Notes under the pieces: model-generated
Seen by the model: the letters and a program-made list of their open reading frames with translations, nothing else
Database searches by the model: none
Told to the model about the DNA's origin: nothing
Shown: positions 11,401-24,200 of the stretch, piece by piece
Numbering within the stretch: position 1 is the stretch's first letter
How the letters are laid out: every line of letters starts with the position of its first letter
Program-made: the position numbers and the translations under genes
Source: Oryza sativa Japonica Group
Taxonomy: Eukaryota > Streptophyta > Magnoliopsida > Poales > Poaceae
Reading direction: 5' to 3'
DNA length: 64,000 bases
Assembly (NCBI RefSeq): GCF_034140825.1
Contig: NC_089036.1
Location: forward strand, 1,569,001-1,633,000

Positions 11401-12829
11401 CACGCCTTCATTAAGAAAGACGAGGATACATTTTTGCAATCTTTAAGGTTTGGAGGATGATTTGGTTAAGCTAAGCAACTGCATGCTCAGGTCAGATGCA
11501 AGGGGGAATCTACAATCTAGTGGCATCGCTATCGAATCTTCCTTTTTCTCAGTCTCGACAAAGAAAAATATATCATGTGGTTCGCGTCATCATCAGTTGA
11601 TCACATATAAAGTGTGGCTTCCTGGATTTGTAAGGTCCAGGTCCCTGCTTTTCTTCCCAACATCCAAGTGGTTGCCCTTTTTATCCTCAAAGTAATTAAA
11701 GATATTAATTGCTCCATCTCTGATAGTACATTTAATATTTTTTTTCTGACTGACTCTGGTGCTGTTTGTTTAGAACAGTGATCTTTTCGACTAATACTAA
11801 TATGGAACATAATATATACTCTGACACTTAGGTCCTATTTAGTTTCATGGACTATTGTTTAGCTCTCACCTTTTAGTGTTAAATTAACCCTCAAAGATCC
11901 AAACAGATAGGCTAATTTTGAGCTAATATGAATTAGCCCCGCTCAAAACATTAGCCCCTCCAAGGGGTGCTAATGGGGCTACTTTTGTGTGGGGACTATA
12001 AAAAAAACAGCTCTCTCTCTCCTTCTCTCTCCTCTCTTTCTACTATCTCTCTCCACCTTTTAGCCTTGAATTAATCCATGGATCCAAACATGTCATCCTA
12101 AGCTAATGTTTAACCTACCAATTCATGACTAAACATTAGCTCTTAAAATTAGCCCTGTGCTAATCTTTCAAACAAGGCCTTAGGCCAATAAAGGAAGCAA
12201 TGTGAACTTTTTTTTGTTTTTTTGTCATGCGTCAAATTTGATTAACCACGCGCACTGAACTTTTTAGAGTAAAAAACATCCCAAAAACAAAGGTGCAATC
12301 TATCTACAGGGGAAAAAACGTATGCTTTTTGTGAAGAAACCTCGTGCAATGCGCCAATGCAAGCACACACCATCTAATCTGCATGGATGGATGAACAATG
12401 GCTAGCACAATGGAGAAAAGAGAAGATGGTGGCTGTTCGAATTCGTGCACACACCTCCGTGTCGTCGGAGCAGCCGTCCCCCGCCGCGCCGAAGCTGTCG
12501 ACGTTCACCACGTTCCTCCCCGCCGGCGGCCGGCACTTGGCCGCCCACGCCATCACCTGCTCCGCCTCCTCCTCTTCTTCATCTTCATCTTCATCATCAT
12601 CGTCGTCGTCGTCCCAATTCAGGTAATCTTCCTTAGCATCTGCTCCGCCTCTTCCGTTCCAAAGCTTCAAGAATTGCTCATGATCATGGTCATGGTCACC
12701 TCCGGCGCCGCCGTCATCGCCGCCGCCGCCGCTCGCCGTCTTCGCCATGGCCATGATCACCATCAACGCTACTAGCACCAAGAACAGCATTGTTCTTGGC
12801 CTTCTTCTTCTTCCTCCTACTGCCTCCAT
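8486..12829 (-). CDS. Polygalacturonase, glycoside hydrolase family 28, with acidic N-terminal extension
   Basis: Five exons on the complement, 12455-12829, 11033-11161, 10427-10597, 10316-10336 and 8486-9316, give 508 aa. GH28 enzymes hydrolyse the alpha-1,4 bonds of homogalacturonan in the cell wall. All four catalytic motifs are present: NTDG (Asp282), GDDC (Asp303/304), GHG (His326) and RIK (360-362), on the parallel beta-helix that starts near residue 105. Residues 14-29 form a hydrophobic signal or anchor after an Arg-rich start. Residues ~35-95 are a low-complexity linker with His/Asp repeats and a long Asp/Glu run coded by GAT/GAA triplets, unusual for the family. The fourth exon is only 21 bp (PCKGAPT) and keeps frame. 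The last exon ends in an Asp-rich tail. The enzyme is probably secreted. Its biological role cannot be read from sequence. Introns hold several MITEs. Confidence 0.93.
9371..9477. mobile_element. Short Stowaway-like MITE in polygalacturonase intron 4
   Basis: A 107-bp near-perfect hairpin. TTTCCTCCGTTTCACAATG opens it and its complement, ending AAAGGGAG before TA, closes it. The arms pair almost base for base around CATATTTATATTGATGTTATA, so it is probably young or under little decay. Confidence 0.8.
9484..9670. mobile_element. Tourist-like MITE in polygalacturonase intron 4
   Basis: Terminal inverted repeats GGGGCTGTTCAGATT and AATCTGAACAGACCCC, with CAG on both outer sides. The interior is AT-rich with no ORF. 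It is related to the element that follows at 9686-9832. Confidence 0.7.
9686..9832. mobile_element. Second related Tourist-like MITE in polygalacturonase intron 4
   Basis: It begins AGGGTTTGTTTATATT and ends CAATCTGAACAAGCCCT. It shares the words AAACCATACCATTTTTTTT and CATTTAGTTT with the preceding element, so the two are diverged members of one family placed 15 bp apart. Confidence 0.65.
11831..12179. mobile_element. Tourist-like MITE in polygalacturonase intron 1
   Basis: The ends GGTCCTATTTAGTTTCATGG and TTTCAAACAAGGCC are flanked by TTA on both sides, the target duplication of PIF/Harbinger elements. Subterminal blocks with TTAGCTC/GAGCTAA pair in inverted orientation. A CT microsatellite (12010-12055) lies inside. 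Confidence 0.65.
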
Positions 12830-14301
12830 TGTTTCACTTCACACAATAATAACAGAAACAGTGTAGTATGCTCTCCTTGGCTTGGGATACAATACGAGGT
12901 GTAGCAAATAATTTTATAGGGGAAACAAGAAGAAGAAGAAACTGAAGAAGCAGGAGCAGGAGATGGAGGTGTGGTGTTCTATGCTCTTTTTGTTTTTGTT
13001 TTTTTTTGGGTGGACTTGAAGTGCAAGTGAATAATGGCGATGTGTGCGACAGGGCAAGGTGTAGTTTATGCTTTACTCATCCATATACCCTTTTTCCCTT
13101 GGCATTTTTTTCAATCGATGCATCATTTCTTCTTGTCCTTTTGGTAGCTATGTAATGTAAGTACAAATTAAGATGATGATGGTGATTAGATAATGCTTTG
13201 GCTTGAATGAACAATTTAGACAGAGGCTGACTCTACAAACGTTCTTGTTTAAGACGTGTAAAGGCAGCAGCTTTGGTTGAGAGATTTCATGTCAACTTCC
13301 CAGTTGCAAACTCTTCATGTTTGTTGCATGTGGTTATCATTTGTTATGGTTCTACCTACGTAGTATCATTATTATTTTCCAAGAACGGGAAAAAGATTAG
13401 AGGTCCCTTTACGCTAGCTTTCTGTAAATGTTGATGGCTTAATTACGTCTGATTCTAACCAAGGTATAAGCTGCACTGCACGAATGCCATCAGCAGTTCA
13501 TGATTACCAATCGATGATTCAACCCCATCTTCCAACTTCAATTGGATCATAGGCAGCATTAATCCTCACTAGGCATCGTTTGGAACACAGGAAATTTTCT
13601 TACGATTTCCACAAGAATCAAAGAAAAAAATCCTCCTTTTTCCGCAGTTTTCGCATCATCATTCTCCATAGCATTGAGATGTGGCAAGCCACGTTCGATG
13701 TTCATGTGCCATTGCTCCAGGTGCCAGCAATCATGAACCTTACCTGAACGGCATGCATGATGCGTGCAACAGTATTCAGTACTATCTGGGTGCTGATTGG
13801 GGTGTAACTTCAGATGCACTCATCCTTTCCGTTTGCACAGAAGCCCCTGCTTTGCCTGCCCACTCCTCCTTAACATTGCATTGCGTGTGCTGTTGGCTGT
13901 TGCACATGCTCCTCACATTATTTCTGTTTCAGCAACTGCAATGCAACCCCATTAGCATATCATCTTTGATCCCTTTTGCTTCCGGAAACTAAAGGGGAAA
14001 AAGAAAATACTCATTCCTCAGTGCAACCAGGAAACATGGTTATCATTGTAATTGCCACTCCAACGTTGGCAGGATGATAACCTTTTTTCTGATATGGATG
14101 TGACATGTAACAGCTTCTAAAACTATATATATGGTTATCAAGAGACTCTGGAGGACCATAGCTTCCATAGTCCCAATCAACAAATCTACACACCATGTAA
14201 GAATGACAACTGGAAGGGGGGGAGGGGCAGAGAGATTTAGCTTTGTATATACGGCTTCAGTGTACCACTGTCTAAGCTGATGATTATAAGGCTGTTGCTA
14301 G
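12830..14301. other. Intergenic region upstream of the polygalacturonase gene
   Basis: AT-rich presumed promoter of the polygalacturonase gene plus the 3' flank of the RING gene. Around 13565-13645 there is a piece beginning CATCGTTTGGAACACAGG that resembles the end of a rice MITE without its partner. Open frames here (such as 13681-13992) lack any recognisable domain and are not called. Confidence 0.4.
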
Positions 14302-16907
14302 CTATGACATGTTGATCTCAACGCTGCAACTCTTGGGGAAGCGGCAGACAGGGCACACGTCAGCATTTTTCTCGCAATCAGCACACAAGCAGAGGTGTCG
14401 ACACGGCATCACCAGCACCGCTGCCTCCTTCATTCTGCACAACCTGCATGCTCCCAGCCCACCATCAGCCATGCTGTTGATGCCGAGGAGGCCTGACTGG
14501 AAGAAAACCCCAGGCACAGCATTGACATTCTGACTGGAAGCTGTGTTGTCCACTTCGCTGTCGCCAGAGCCTTCCCTGGTGAGATTGCTGCTATGGGCTA
14601 CCATCTGCATGAGCTTGCTTTTCATGCTGTTAGCGACAGACTGGTTGTGCAGTGCTACCGACTGCCATGACTGGACTTCCAATGCAACCTGCCTGATCTG
14701 TTCGTTCAGTTCCTTGCTCTTCCTGTTCATGGCCTCCACCTCGAGTTCTTTCTCCTTCAGCTTCTTTCCTACTCCTCGTTCAAGGGATGCAAGAAATTCA
14801 ACCATCTGCCTCTGCTTTACATCTTTCATGCACTTAACCAATTGTTCCACCTGTGGGAAAAGAGACACATGATGAGTGTAAAAAACTTCACAATTCTTGT
14901 AGTTTCACTTGGCACACAGCAGTAAGGGGAGAGCAGATAATAATGTGTTGCATTGGAAAAAAAAAACCTATAAAACTTTAATATGTGAATTCCAGGCTAA
15001 GTTACTTTACAGTTGATAGCAACTGATGACTGATGCAATTGCCACTTGAGCCTAACATATACAGATCACTCCACATAATAAAAATATTAAATTCTTGTGA
15101 TCACACTTTATACAGTATTGTTGGATATTTACAGACTATGAGGAACTTGACGACATGGGAAAAACCAAGGTTGATGCATTCGGAATATATTTGGCAATGA
15201 GGTGGCCTTGAGATTGAATGTTTCCATGGAGAGAATATAGTCAAACAGCAAAACTACCAAATCACATTTGGATAAATCTGAGCCCCAGACTATTCCAAAA
15301 TTACTGAATGGCATAGAGTTTCCACTACTGAGTAAACATTTTTCCATAAACAAGCACTAACAAACATCTCAAATTTGGTCAATGAATAAAGTAAGCATTG
15401 AATACCTGAAGTCCGAAATAACAGTTGAACTCTTTGTTTTCTTTGTCTAATTCAGCCATCACTTCATCAACAAAGGATGCCATGATAGGCAATGATGACA
15501 TGTTACCACTGCCAGATGTGATTGAAGTGTGCTCATTGTTCTCATAGGACAGTCTTAGCCCAGTTGATACAGCACTTGGATTACCAATACGTGCTAACCG
15601 ATCAAGATTTTCAACAGGAAAGTAGTTCAGGGACATCTGAAGATTGAGTTGCTTTTCATGACCAACATCGTTGTTTGTATTTCTTTCTTGATTCATAGCA
15701 GAGAGGTGGTTGTTTGCAATGTAGTTATAATAACCAGTACTTCCTACCGCAGGAACTGCATAGATGATTAAATACATATAAATTAGTTTATTTTGAGCGT
15801 AACAGCTGAAAGATAAAAAATAGGTGACATGGCAAGAATACAGCAGTACACCACAGGCCAAACTACTACAATAGGAACTACAGATGCCTCCGTGTATAAC
15901 GGAAAAAACTAGAGAGCAAGGACACAAAGTGATAAAGCAAAACTGCCAGTCCCACCTATCAACGAAACGTGTAAAGAGAAAAAAAAGATGCAACAAGAGA
16001 ATTATTTTCACTGTCAAATGAGACTTAACCATCATCCCTGTTGGACCAAATGTGGTTCCTCTAGGCACCGCACACACCATCATAGGATGCTGCACAAAAG
16101 TAATCAAATCCAAACACAACCTAATACTACCTCCATCGCTAAATATATTACATTGGTTAGTTCAAAAATGAACTAATAACCAACGTCATATAAAAGGAAC
16201 AGAGGGAGTAGTTTGGTATTTACATTATGGTGGATGATCTCTACTTATCCTTTAGGATGCTTTAGAATTCATGAGACACTAGTTGGAGGGTGAGAGCATG
16301 AAAGCACCTCTCCACAATTTAACCTACTGGGTAGTGAATTGGGACAAGATGACACGGTGAGGGTTAATTATCGCTGCAAATCTTAATGTGCTAATATCCT
16401 ACAGTGAGAATCTGCAAGCAACATCTTAAGGGCACATACAAGTATAACACAGTTTAACATGTCAACAAGCTAGATCAATAAATCTCACATTAGAGCCATC
16501 ATTTTTCTTTTATCCTAATACAAGACAAGGAAATGAACGTGCAGATTCCATCTGGCACATTATTGAGTAGAGAACCAAAATATCTACCCAGCAATGCTGG
16601 CTTAGTGCTCAACAACTCAAGCAGTGAATTCAATTGCACTAAATCTGAACCACATATGCTTAAAGACACACAAGCGATTGCCTCCGTGAAGCTAACCAAC
16701 TAGATCATCCTACCAAAGCGCACCAAGCAAATGCAAGACAGTAATCAGCGCTCGCATCAACAGATTCATCTCACCTGCGGCGCTCCCGAAGAGCTGCAGC
16801 TGCAGCGGCGAGGCCTTGGCATCAAACACGAACTGGCTCTCCTTGGGAATGGAGGCGTAGGGGAAGGAACCACCCCAGTGGCCACTCCCGAACATCTCCC
16901 CGTCCAT
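14302..16907 (-). CDS. BOI/BRG-type RING-finger E3 ubiquitin ligase
   Basis: Three exons on the complement, 16775-16907, 15406-15755 and 14302-14850, give 343 aa. The N-terminal ~160 residues are variable (MDGEMFGSGHWGG at the start). Residues ~162-245 are a coiled coil rich in Lys/Glu/Gln (VEQLVKCMKDVKQRQMVEFL, then KKLKEKELEVEAMNRKS), the conserved helix of the BOI/SBP1 group. The C-terminal RING runs from Cys296: CRLCRMKEA, PCRHLCLCADC, then CPVCR. This is the specific order of the BOI family, whose members ubiquitinate transcription factors and affect cell death, stress and gibberellin responses. Which target this copy has cannot be seen. Intron 1 carries a Stowaway MITE. Several GGCCCA/TGGGC words occur upstream near 17415-17545. 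Confidence 0.93.
16127..16208. mobile_element. 82-bp Stowaway-like MITE in RING gene intron 1
   Basis: Starts CTACCTCCATCGCTAAATAT and ends GGAACAGAGGGAG, with TA at both edges. The arms pair through TTGGTTAGTTC/GAACTAATAACCAA. It is among the shortest elements in the window. Confidence 0.75.
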
Positions 16908-17734
16908 CCTGCTCCTCTCCTGCCAACAACACGCAGAACAAAACACAGCACAAATCACGCGAATCCCCTCCAAAATAATCCGTGCCAGGAAGAACAAGGA
17001 CCCGACGGATTACCCCCGAGACGACGGCGACGCGATCTCTCCTCGATCAGCGACGAACCCGATCCGATCCTGCGAAACCGTAACCTCGTCAATGCGATGG
17101 GGGAAACCAGAGACAGGGGTCAAACCACGCGGCGCGGCTGCGGGAGAATCGCGGAAGGGAAGCTGACCGGAGACTCCGCCGACTCGACGCGCCGCCGCCG
17201 CCGCCGCCGCAGAAACCGCCGGCGGTTTAGGGTTGGGGAATCCGCGAGAGGAGCGGCGGCGTTGGGAAATCCGCGATTTATTGGTATTTTTTTTCCTTTT
17301 TTTTATTTTTATTTCACCCTTTCGCTTTGCTCTCTGCTTGGTTGGTTTAAAAAGAAAGAAAGAAACCGCAAGTGAAGAAAAGGAAGAAGGTGTGCCAGAG
17401 TGTGAGGAGACGGATGGGCGGGCCTTGATTGTTGGCTCGGCCCATTTAGTTTCGGTCCATCTGTGTGTCACTACGGCCTGTTTTAGGTTCAAGGTGGGCC
17501 CATGCATCAGCCACCAAATCAGCCCAGGAAAATATACGTGTGGCCCATGAACTAAACCAAACAAGTAGTCATCATACTACTTCTCCTAGGCAGGGTTACA
17601 ATCTCGATTAGTTAGCGAATTTTGAGCCCCATCAACACATTTTGAACCATTTCTACAATCTCGATTAATTTCGAAAATTCCAGCCGCTCGGAATTCGTTG
17701 AGATTGTGAACTCTGCTTTTATGTAATTACTTTA
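16908..17734. other. Presumed promoter and 5' UTR of the RING gene
   Basis: GC-rich sequence up to ~17280 with CCG/GCC runs (17175-17225) fits a 5' UTR or untranslated first exon. Upstream come a T-rich run and several GGCCCA/TGGGCC words (17440, 17495, 17540), which match plant Site II elements bound by TCP factors. No other gene is supported. Confidence 0.4.
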
Positions 17735-17980
17735 TTTAGAATTACACAGTACAACGCAAACACTCACAACGCATTTGCACTCACCCTTATAAACACACGC
17801 ACGCAAACCCTACCCCTATGAGCATATTCGAAGATTGGGCCTCGCTGTCGACGGGTACGTCGCCTACCACCGAAAGCAACACCGTTAAATCTTGGAAAAT
17901 TTGCTCCCATAAGGAGTCAAACCCAGGACCTCAGGTGCTACTGAGGCTCTTATAACCTCTAGGCTGCAGGGCCTTTCGCC
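17735..17980 (-). mobile_element. tRNA-derived SINE (OsSN-like), minus strand
   Basis: Read on the minus strand, a tRNA-like head has an A-box-like TGCAGCCTAGAGG and a B-box-like GGTCCTGGGTTTGACTCC. It is followed by a body containing CGACAGCGAGGC and GTGTGCGTGTGTT-type repeats. The end, GTTGTACTGTGTAATTC, matches my memory of the rice OsSN SINE family. No cloverleaf gene is intended: the acceptor-stem pairing of a true tRNA is absent. Exact ends are uncertain by 10-20 bp. Confidence 0.7.
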
Positions 17981-18040
17981 TATGTAACCAATTTTGTTCC
18001 TCTGGAAAAAAAAGCAAAGCAATCTTCTTATGCTAATTAA

Positions 18041-18258
18041 GGGCCTGTTTGGGGAGTGTAAGATTATGAGAAGCAGATGGTTGGTAGCCAGCTTCTGAGA
18101 ATCTGGAAAAGTTAGATTTCCCAACTTATGGCTTCTATTTTATTTTCTAGATTCTACAACTACAGTTTCTTAGAATCTAGACCAAAAGCTGAACTGTTTA
18201 GGAGAATTTCTAATTCTAGGAGAAGCTGCTGCAGTTAGAAACTCCCCCCAACAAGCCA
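18041..18258. mobile_element. Tourist-like MITE
   Basis: The ends GGGCCTGTTTGGGGAGT and ACTCCCCCCAACAAGCCA are inverted repeats. TAA flanks both sides. The interior contains paired blocks around GAGAATCTGG/TTCTTAGAATCTAG. No ORF. Confidence 0.75.
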
Positions 18259-20790
18259 TAATCACAGGTCTCCATCTCTTTAAGTAGGTGTAAGGAGACG
18301 TAATCTACATATAGTGTGTGTGCGTGTTCGTTTTCATATAAATCGCGAAAAAAAATTCGCCGGGCCGGTTTTGCCGGCCAAACTTTGTATTAAGAAGAAG
18401 AAAAATTCAAAGTCGGTATAGGAAAAAGAAAAAATGACAAAAAAAATAACCATAGATTAATAAACCTCCATGCATTTACTTACAAGAATTACTTAGACAT
18501 GGCTTGTTAGTGACGCCTCTGAAGCCTGATCAAAAGTGTACTTGTATTAAGCTGGTATATTAGCACATTGGTACGTATTATTCTACCTTTGGGGGTAGGA
18601 TTAAAAAAGGTGCCCTCCACTGCACTGCAGCTGCATCTTGGGCAATGGAAGAAAGTAACTTTGGCAAAAGATCACTGCAAGCCTGCGATGCTGCCGTGTT
18701 GTTTGCTTGCTGTGTGTGACATGTGCCGCAAGCAGCAAAAGAATGGACATTTTGGTGGCCACTGCTGCTGACACTCATGAAAAAAAAAAGATCAGTGAGA
18801 GAGAGAAGAAGAGGAAGAAAATTACCTGCATTTACAGAGAGAGAAAAAAAAGAGATCAGCTTTTGAACACACAAGGAACAATCCAAATGATTCGCTTAAC
18901 TGTCCTTGGAGATGAGCTTGATGAGGGGGGCCCCAAATGAGTTTAGTGTTTACTACTATTTGGTTAATCAGGTCAGGATTGTGTTCTTCTTTGGGGCTAG
19001 TAATTAAGTAGTGTAGGATTTGATGATTCTCATGGCCCATGTAGAACTTTTCCATGTCTGCTTTATGTCCCATGAAGTTTGACCTCGGTTTGTGTATTGT
19101 TCTGCTTGCTAGTACTACTAGCTTCAAAATCTTGGAGAAATTTCACTGTTTGGGATTCAGCGCCTAGTCTGAATTCTCCTCAAACATACTTGAGTATCTT
19201 GGAGATCAATCTGGCCTACTTAGCATAATAGCATTCTCATTTTGAAGTCGAACCATCTCTCTGAAAATCTCTGAAGATGTAACTGGCTAACTGCAAGTCT
19301 GCAATCTAGTCATATCTGAACATGAAGCAGCAGCAATTAACAAACTGCTCATAGAAAATGACCTGCATAACAATTAACACAAACTAGTTAGTACAAACAC
19401 TAGCACACAAAGAGCTAGCTGATGATCTGATCATGTTATTTTAATCCGGGCCCAAGGACCAGCTTTGCTGAAAATTCTTGGACAGCACGCAGTGCAGGAG
19501 TAATTAAACTGCATGCAATGCAATGTAATGGCGATGCTTTTCCCTTGTCCTGAAGAAAAAGGCAACGTAGAAATGAAATCGCAAGTGTTGTAGAGTGCTC
19601 CCCACATCGATCGATCTGCTCTGATTACGAGAGATTGCTAGATGGGCTCAAACCTCAAATTGCCACATCTGTGTCCTACTTCACTTTGCCTACTACTCCT
19701 GCAACACTGCAACTAGCACTCCACTCCACTACACTACACTACACTAGGAGTGGTACTGTAGTACAACATTCCAAGCAAATCGAAATGCAGAGATTGTAGG
19801 AGAAAGGATTCTTGCCCTGATCGATGCAAGTTCAGAAAATGTAGTGCTCCATGCAGAATTATTTTGTCAGATCAGTCAAAAGATGTGCAAATTCGGCTAT
19901 GCATGAGTAGTTCAGAAGAATGCCAATCTCACGAGATAAGTAAGCAGCATACTAATCACTGATCAGCCAAGATAAGTGAGGAGAATGACTGAAACAGCTT
20001 TCCTTTGCAGTAGCAGCAATCTGCATGAATATTGCAAATTCAAGACTTGATGCCTTCCTTTGCTGATCAGACAAGGAGAACGGCCAAGAAACGTTGTTTG
20101 GACTACGCCCATGGCAGATTGGCAGATGGAAAATTTATGCATCTGCAAATCCTGCAATTTCTGCATACACTGTAAATGTAATTCACGAGCTTCTGATGAA
20201 TTGATGCCTGCATTCCATTTCATCCAGCTTGGCATATGCAGGACTGCGTGGTTCAGAGATCTTGCATTGCACAGAACCCGGGAAGGCTGCATCATCGCGT
20301 CTATAGCTAATACTAGAAATCAAGGAACGGAGTGCAGATAGAAGCAAGCAGAAACGGACAGAGAAAACGCATGCACAGCCAAAGCGTATTCCTCTTGGTC
20401 TGCTGCTACGACCACTGCTTGGTCTGCTGCTAGTGCAAAGCTCTTCTGCACCGTCTCCCACGCGAATTCCTTCCTCTCTCACCCTCCCTTTGGTCCTCTC
20501 CATGCATCTCCATGCCCTGCAACCATTTGTCTCTACCTCGTCGAATCTCTCGGACCCAGCAGCCACTCACCACTCACTGCAGTGAAACGCACTGCTATCT
20601 GCTTCTCTTCCTCTCCTGCATGCGTGCTTGCAGCTACACTTGAGAAACTGGTGAGTGAGCTCGAAATTCTGACAAGTATATAGTGAGAAGATAGTTGGGG
20701 AGAATCTTAAAAAATAGGTTTGTTCGTTCCTAACTTCTATTTCATTTTATGTATTCTATAACTACATGTTCTCAAGATCTGGGGAAGAAT
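18259..20790. other. Gene-free intergenic stretch
   Basis: AT-rich sequence with short purine runs (18770-18860) and a small direct repeat of CTTGGTCTGCTGCTA near 20392 and 20416. Open frames up to 127 codons (20183-20566, minus) show no domain, no paired splice sites and no family that I recognise. Confidence 0.4.
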
Positions 20791-20792
20791 TT

Positions 20793-20911
20793 ACTCCCTC
20801 TGTTCCAAAATAACTCCTAGTATATATAATGAATCTGAGTGGAGAGTTATCTAGATTCATTGTATTAGGATAATCACACCTAGGTTGAACTTTTTTTGGA
20901 CGGAGGGAGTA
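20793..20911. mobile_element. Stowaway-like MITE
   Basis: ACTCCCTCTGTTCCAAAATA at the left and TTTTTTTGGACGGAGGGAGT at the right are inverted, with TA beside them. Interior ATGAATCTGAGTGG/CTAGATTCATTG pairs. It lies 10 bp from the next element. Confidence 0.8.
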
Positions 20912-20920
20912 TATCATTTA

Positions 20921-21261
20921 GGGTCTGTTTAGTTCCCAAACAAAATTTTTCACGTTCTCACATCGAATGTTTGGACACATACATGGAGTATTAGATGTAG
21001 ACAAAAAAAATCAAATGCACAGTTCGCCAGGAAATTGCGAGACGAATCTTTTAAACCTAATCGCGCCATGATTTGACCATGTGGTGCTACAGTAAACATT
21101 TGCTAATGATAGATTAATTAGGCTTAATAAATTTGTCTCGCAGTTTCTTGACGGAATATGTAATTTGTTTTATTATTAGACTATGTTTAATACTTTAAAT
21201 GCGTGTCCGTATATCCGATGTGATATACAGGGGCAAAAAATTTTACCAATTAAATAAACCC
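20921..21261. mobile_element. Tourist-like (PIF/Harbinger) MITE, about 340 bp
   Basis: Starts GGGTCTGTTTAGTTCCCAAA and ends AATAAACCC. TTA duplicates flank both sides (20918-20920 and 21262-21264). The interior has the GTGGTGCTACAGTAAAC and CGAGACGAATCTTTT words typical of a very common grass MITE family. Non-coding. Confidence 0.8.
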
Positions 21262-24200
21262 TTAGTTCAGCTAAAGATTTTGAGAAGTTGTAGCTATCAT
21301 AAACACCCCGAAACCGGGTTTTCATTATTGCATATGCTGCTTGTTTGCTTCCATTGGGAGAAGAGAAGGCTTCCCATTTCGCAAGTGAAGTGGAGCACTC
21401 ATGCTAGAGTACAATGTGCTACAGTGCCAGTCAGCTTCCTCCTTTCTTGGGCTTCGCCATCGCCATGCTTGAGATAGCGAGGCTGATGCTTCAAGAAAAA
21501 TTTGCATCCTGGGAGTTTGCGTCGCAATCTTTCATGCGTGCCGGCAAATCGCGAGGCCAAATCATGCCCCTTTTTACCGCACAAATGTAGAGTTGCTTGT
21601 GATCTTGTCTTTACCAAGGGATAGATATGACTTGTACTAAGGTAGGTTTTGGCCCATGATAATGCCAGTTTTGTGTGTGCAAACCACAGTGTCAAAACTC
21701 AAAAAGGTTGCTACCTGCTTGATGTGATGAGTGCTTGGGATCAAGTTACAGTATAGTGTGATCAGCTACAGGATCGATCTAGAAAGATGAGATGTGGGAA
21801 TAGTAATTTATACTGTTTCTTTCACTGTCATTTCATATGTTTAAACTGCATCCAAATTGTTCTCTCCTTGTCAGCTGATTCGATTCCTCATCAGTGAAAT
21901 GACCACAATATCCTCCCCCGACATCTCGTATGCTGATTAATTCCCAGAATTAACACCACTAATTGATCCAGGAACTGCATGGCATGCCAAGGTAATTATT
22001 AAATTAAACAAGCTGATCAGCTATTCAGCATCTGCATGAAAAAGTGTTTCTTGCAAAGATATATGCAGTACAAAAGAGAGGGCATAGATACTTTTAAGGA
22101 TGGAATAAGCTAAAGCAAACGACCCAAGTAAGATTATTCGATCGATCAACTAGCTAACGCTCTTACAGTTTCTTTCAACTGATGTGTCACTCTTGCTGCA
22201 CATGGTAAAGTAGCTGATCAGTTGCACACTCTGTCTCACTAACTTTAGGGATTCTTCCAGATCACCTCTCTTCATTCTACTGATCATCAGTTCATCACCT
22301 CTGCATGCAAGGAAGGACCAGCAGAAGCATATGTACACTTTTGATCTTGCTAGCTTAATTGCTACTTACCTTATTAATTACTAGTTCCTTAATCATCATC
22401 TCTTTTCCTACCAAACCTGTACTGCTCCATCCAGCTAGTTCAAGTGCAGCTTCATCCATTATTACTACTGTTACTTACCTGATGATCCCCTGTTGATGCA
22501 TGTGCTAGCTCTGAAGAACTCTGAAACACATTAACAACACAATAATATGACAAGCATCATCTTTTCATTGCCCACACACATACACAATCACACATGCATG
22601 AATGCTTGAATCCATAGACCATGGGGCCCCAAAGAAGAGGTTTGCCTTCTTCTTCTACCAGATCTTGAGGTCGACCATTGGCATCACAATTATTCAATGG
22701 TTCACGGGGGTGACAACCCTGGTGTCCCGGGGACCCATGTCTGGCTGACTGCAACTACAGTCTTTACACTGTATTTTTCTTGGAGACATTCTTTGGAGTG
22801 CAGAAATTTCAAAAAGGAAAAAAACTTTACAGTAATTTGGCAGCTAAATTCTCTATGGTCATAAATATGTGACGTTTTGGACAAGATTCAGTCACATTAA
22901 TTAATAAGTTTATAAAATCTAATAAGGTTATGATAATACTTTTCGAGGCGAATCTGCACACATCATTTTTTAAGCTAAGCATTTGAAAATTTACTGATAA
23001 TCAGAATTTTAAAAGTTTGATTGATGGAGTATTTCAGAGAACACTAAAATCTGGTTTTTCAAAAGGCCGTTAGTAGTAAAAAGCTAATAGGGTAATTAAG
23101 CCACCATACAAAACATCCCTTTGAAAAGGGTAACAGTACGAGATCTATTATATTCAGACTGATATTCAGACATGGTCCAAGCAGCCATTTGGTGCCACCT
23201 AGGCGTCGCCCACATGTGTTCTCTTGGGATGGCACAATAGGACATCCATCCACACATCAAATCCATTATTTGGCCTGGCCAGCATCATCAACTCAGCTAT
23301 CTACCAAGTGTACGCACTATAGCCTATACAAACATACATACTCCAACATAATGGTGAGGCTGAGCCATCCATCAATAAAATCGAGATGCAGATCGATCTA
23401 TCTATGTGTATATGGATCAACATTTGCATGGATTTGTAGTAGCAATCACAGTATCACACTCATTCAGTCTGTCTGTCAGTCACACTCACTCACATGCGTT
23501 GTACTGGTGGTTTGTGATTTGTGAATAGTAATGTAACAGTGCTAGCTAACTATTGGTGGCTATATGTAAGCATGCAGAGCAGTGCATTGCAGCAGCCATG
23601 CATGCAGCAGGCAGGGTGTCTAGATCAGAGATGAGGCCATTTTTCTCTCTGAATTTGTTGGATGATTGGTGAGATTGATAGCTGATGCCTGATGGGGCTC
23701 TCTCTGCATTGCATCCTAGCTGCCTGATGGGAGCTTGCTAGCTATGCATCGCGCGCATGCAGATTTAACAAAACGAGCAATTTTACGATTCTTAACGAGG
23801 TACCACTTTTTTACTGTAAATTCGGTACCTTATAGTATCTAGGTACCTCATAGTAATTTTACACTAAATTCTTGATACCTCATGCTACCTCCTTAAAGAT
23901 AATAGAATTTCTCTTAACAAAATCAATTGGTTTTCGTGAAAATCATTTTCGATAATCGTTGGTGGTCTGTTTATGAAAATCAGTCGATTTCAGCTGGTTT
24001 TCGTGATTGAAAGTCATCGGTTTCTATCGGTTTTTGATCGATTTAGGTAAACCGGTGAGGAGCGGTTTTTAATTTCAAAAAAGAAAAAAAAAAGAAAAAC
24101 AGTGCGTGTGCTTACCGCTGGATCTGATTTTTGATTGATCAGACGGTTCAGATTTGTTACGTGGACTCGCTAGCAGTGACGCGGTCCATGCTACATTGAC

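Noticed and set aside
20183-20566. Minus-strand open frame of 127 codons in the gene-poor block
   Set aside because: No recognised domain, no splice partners and ordinary intergenic composition.
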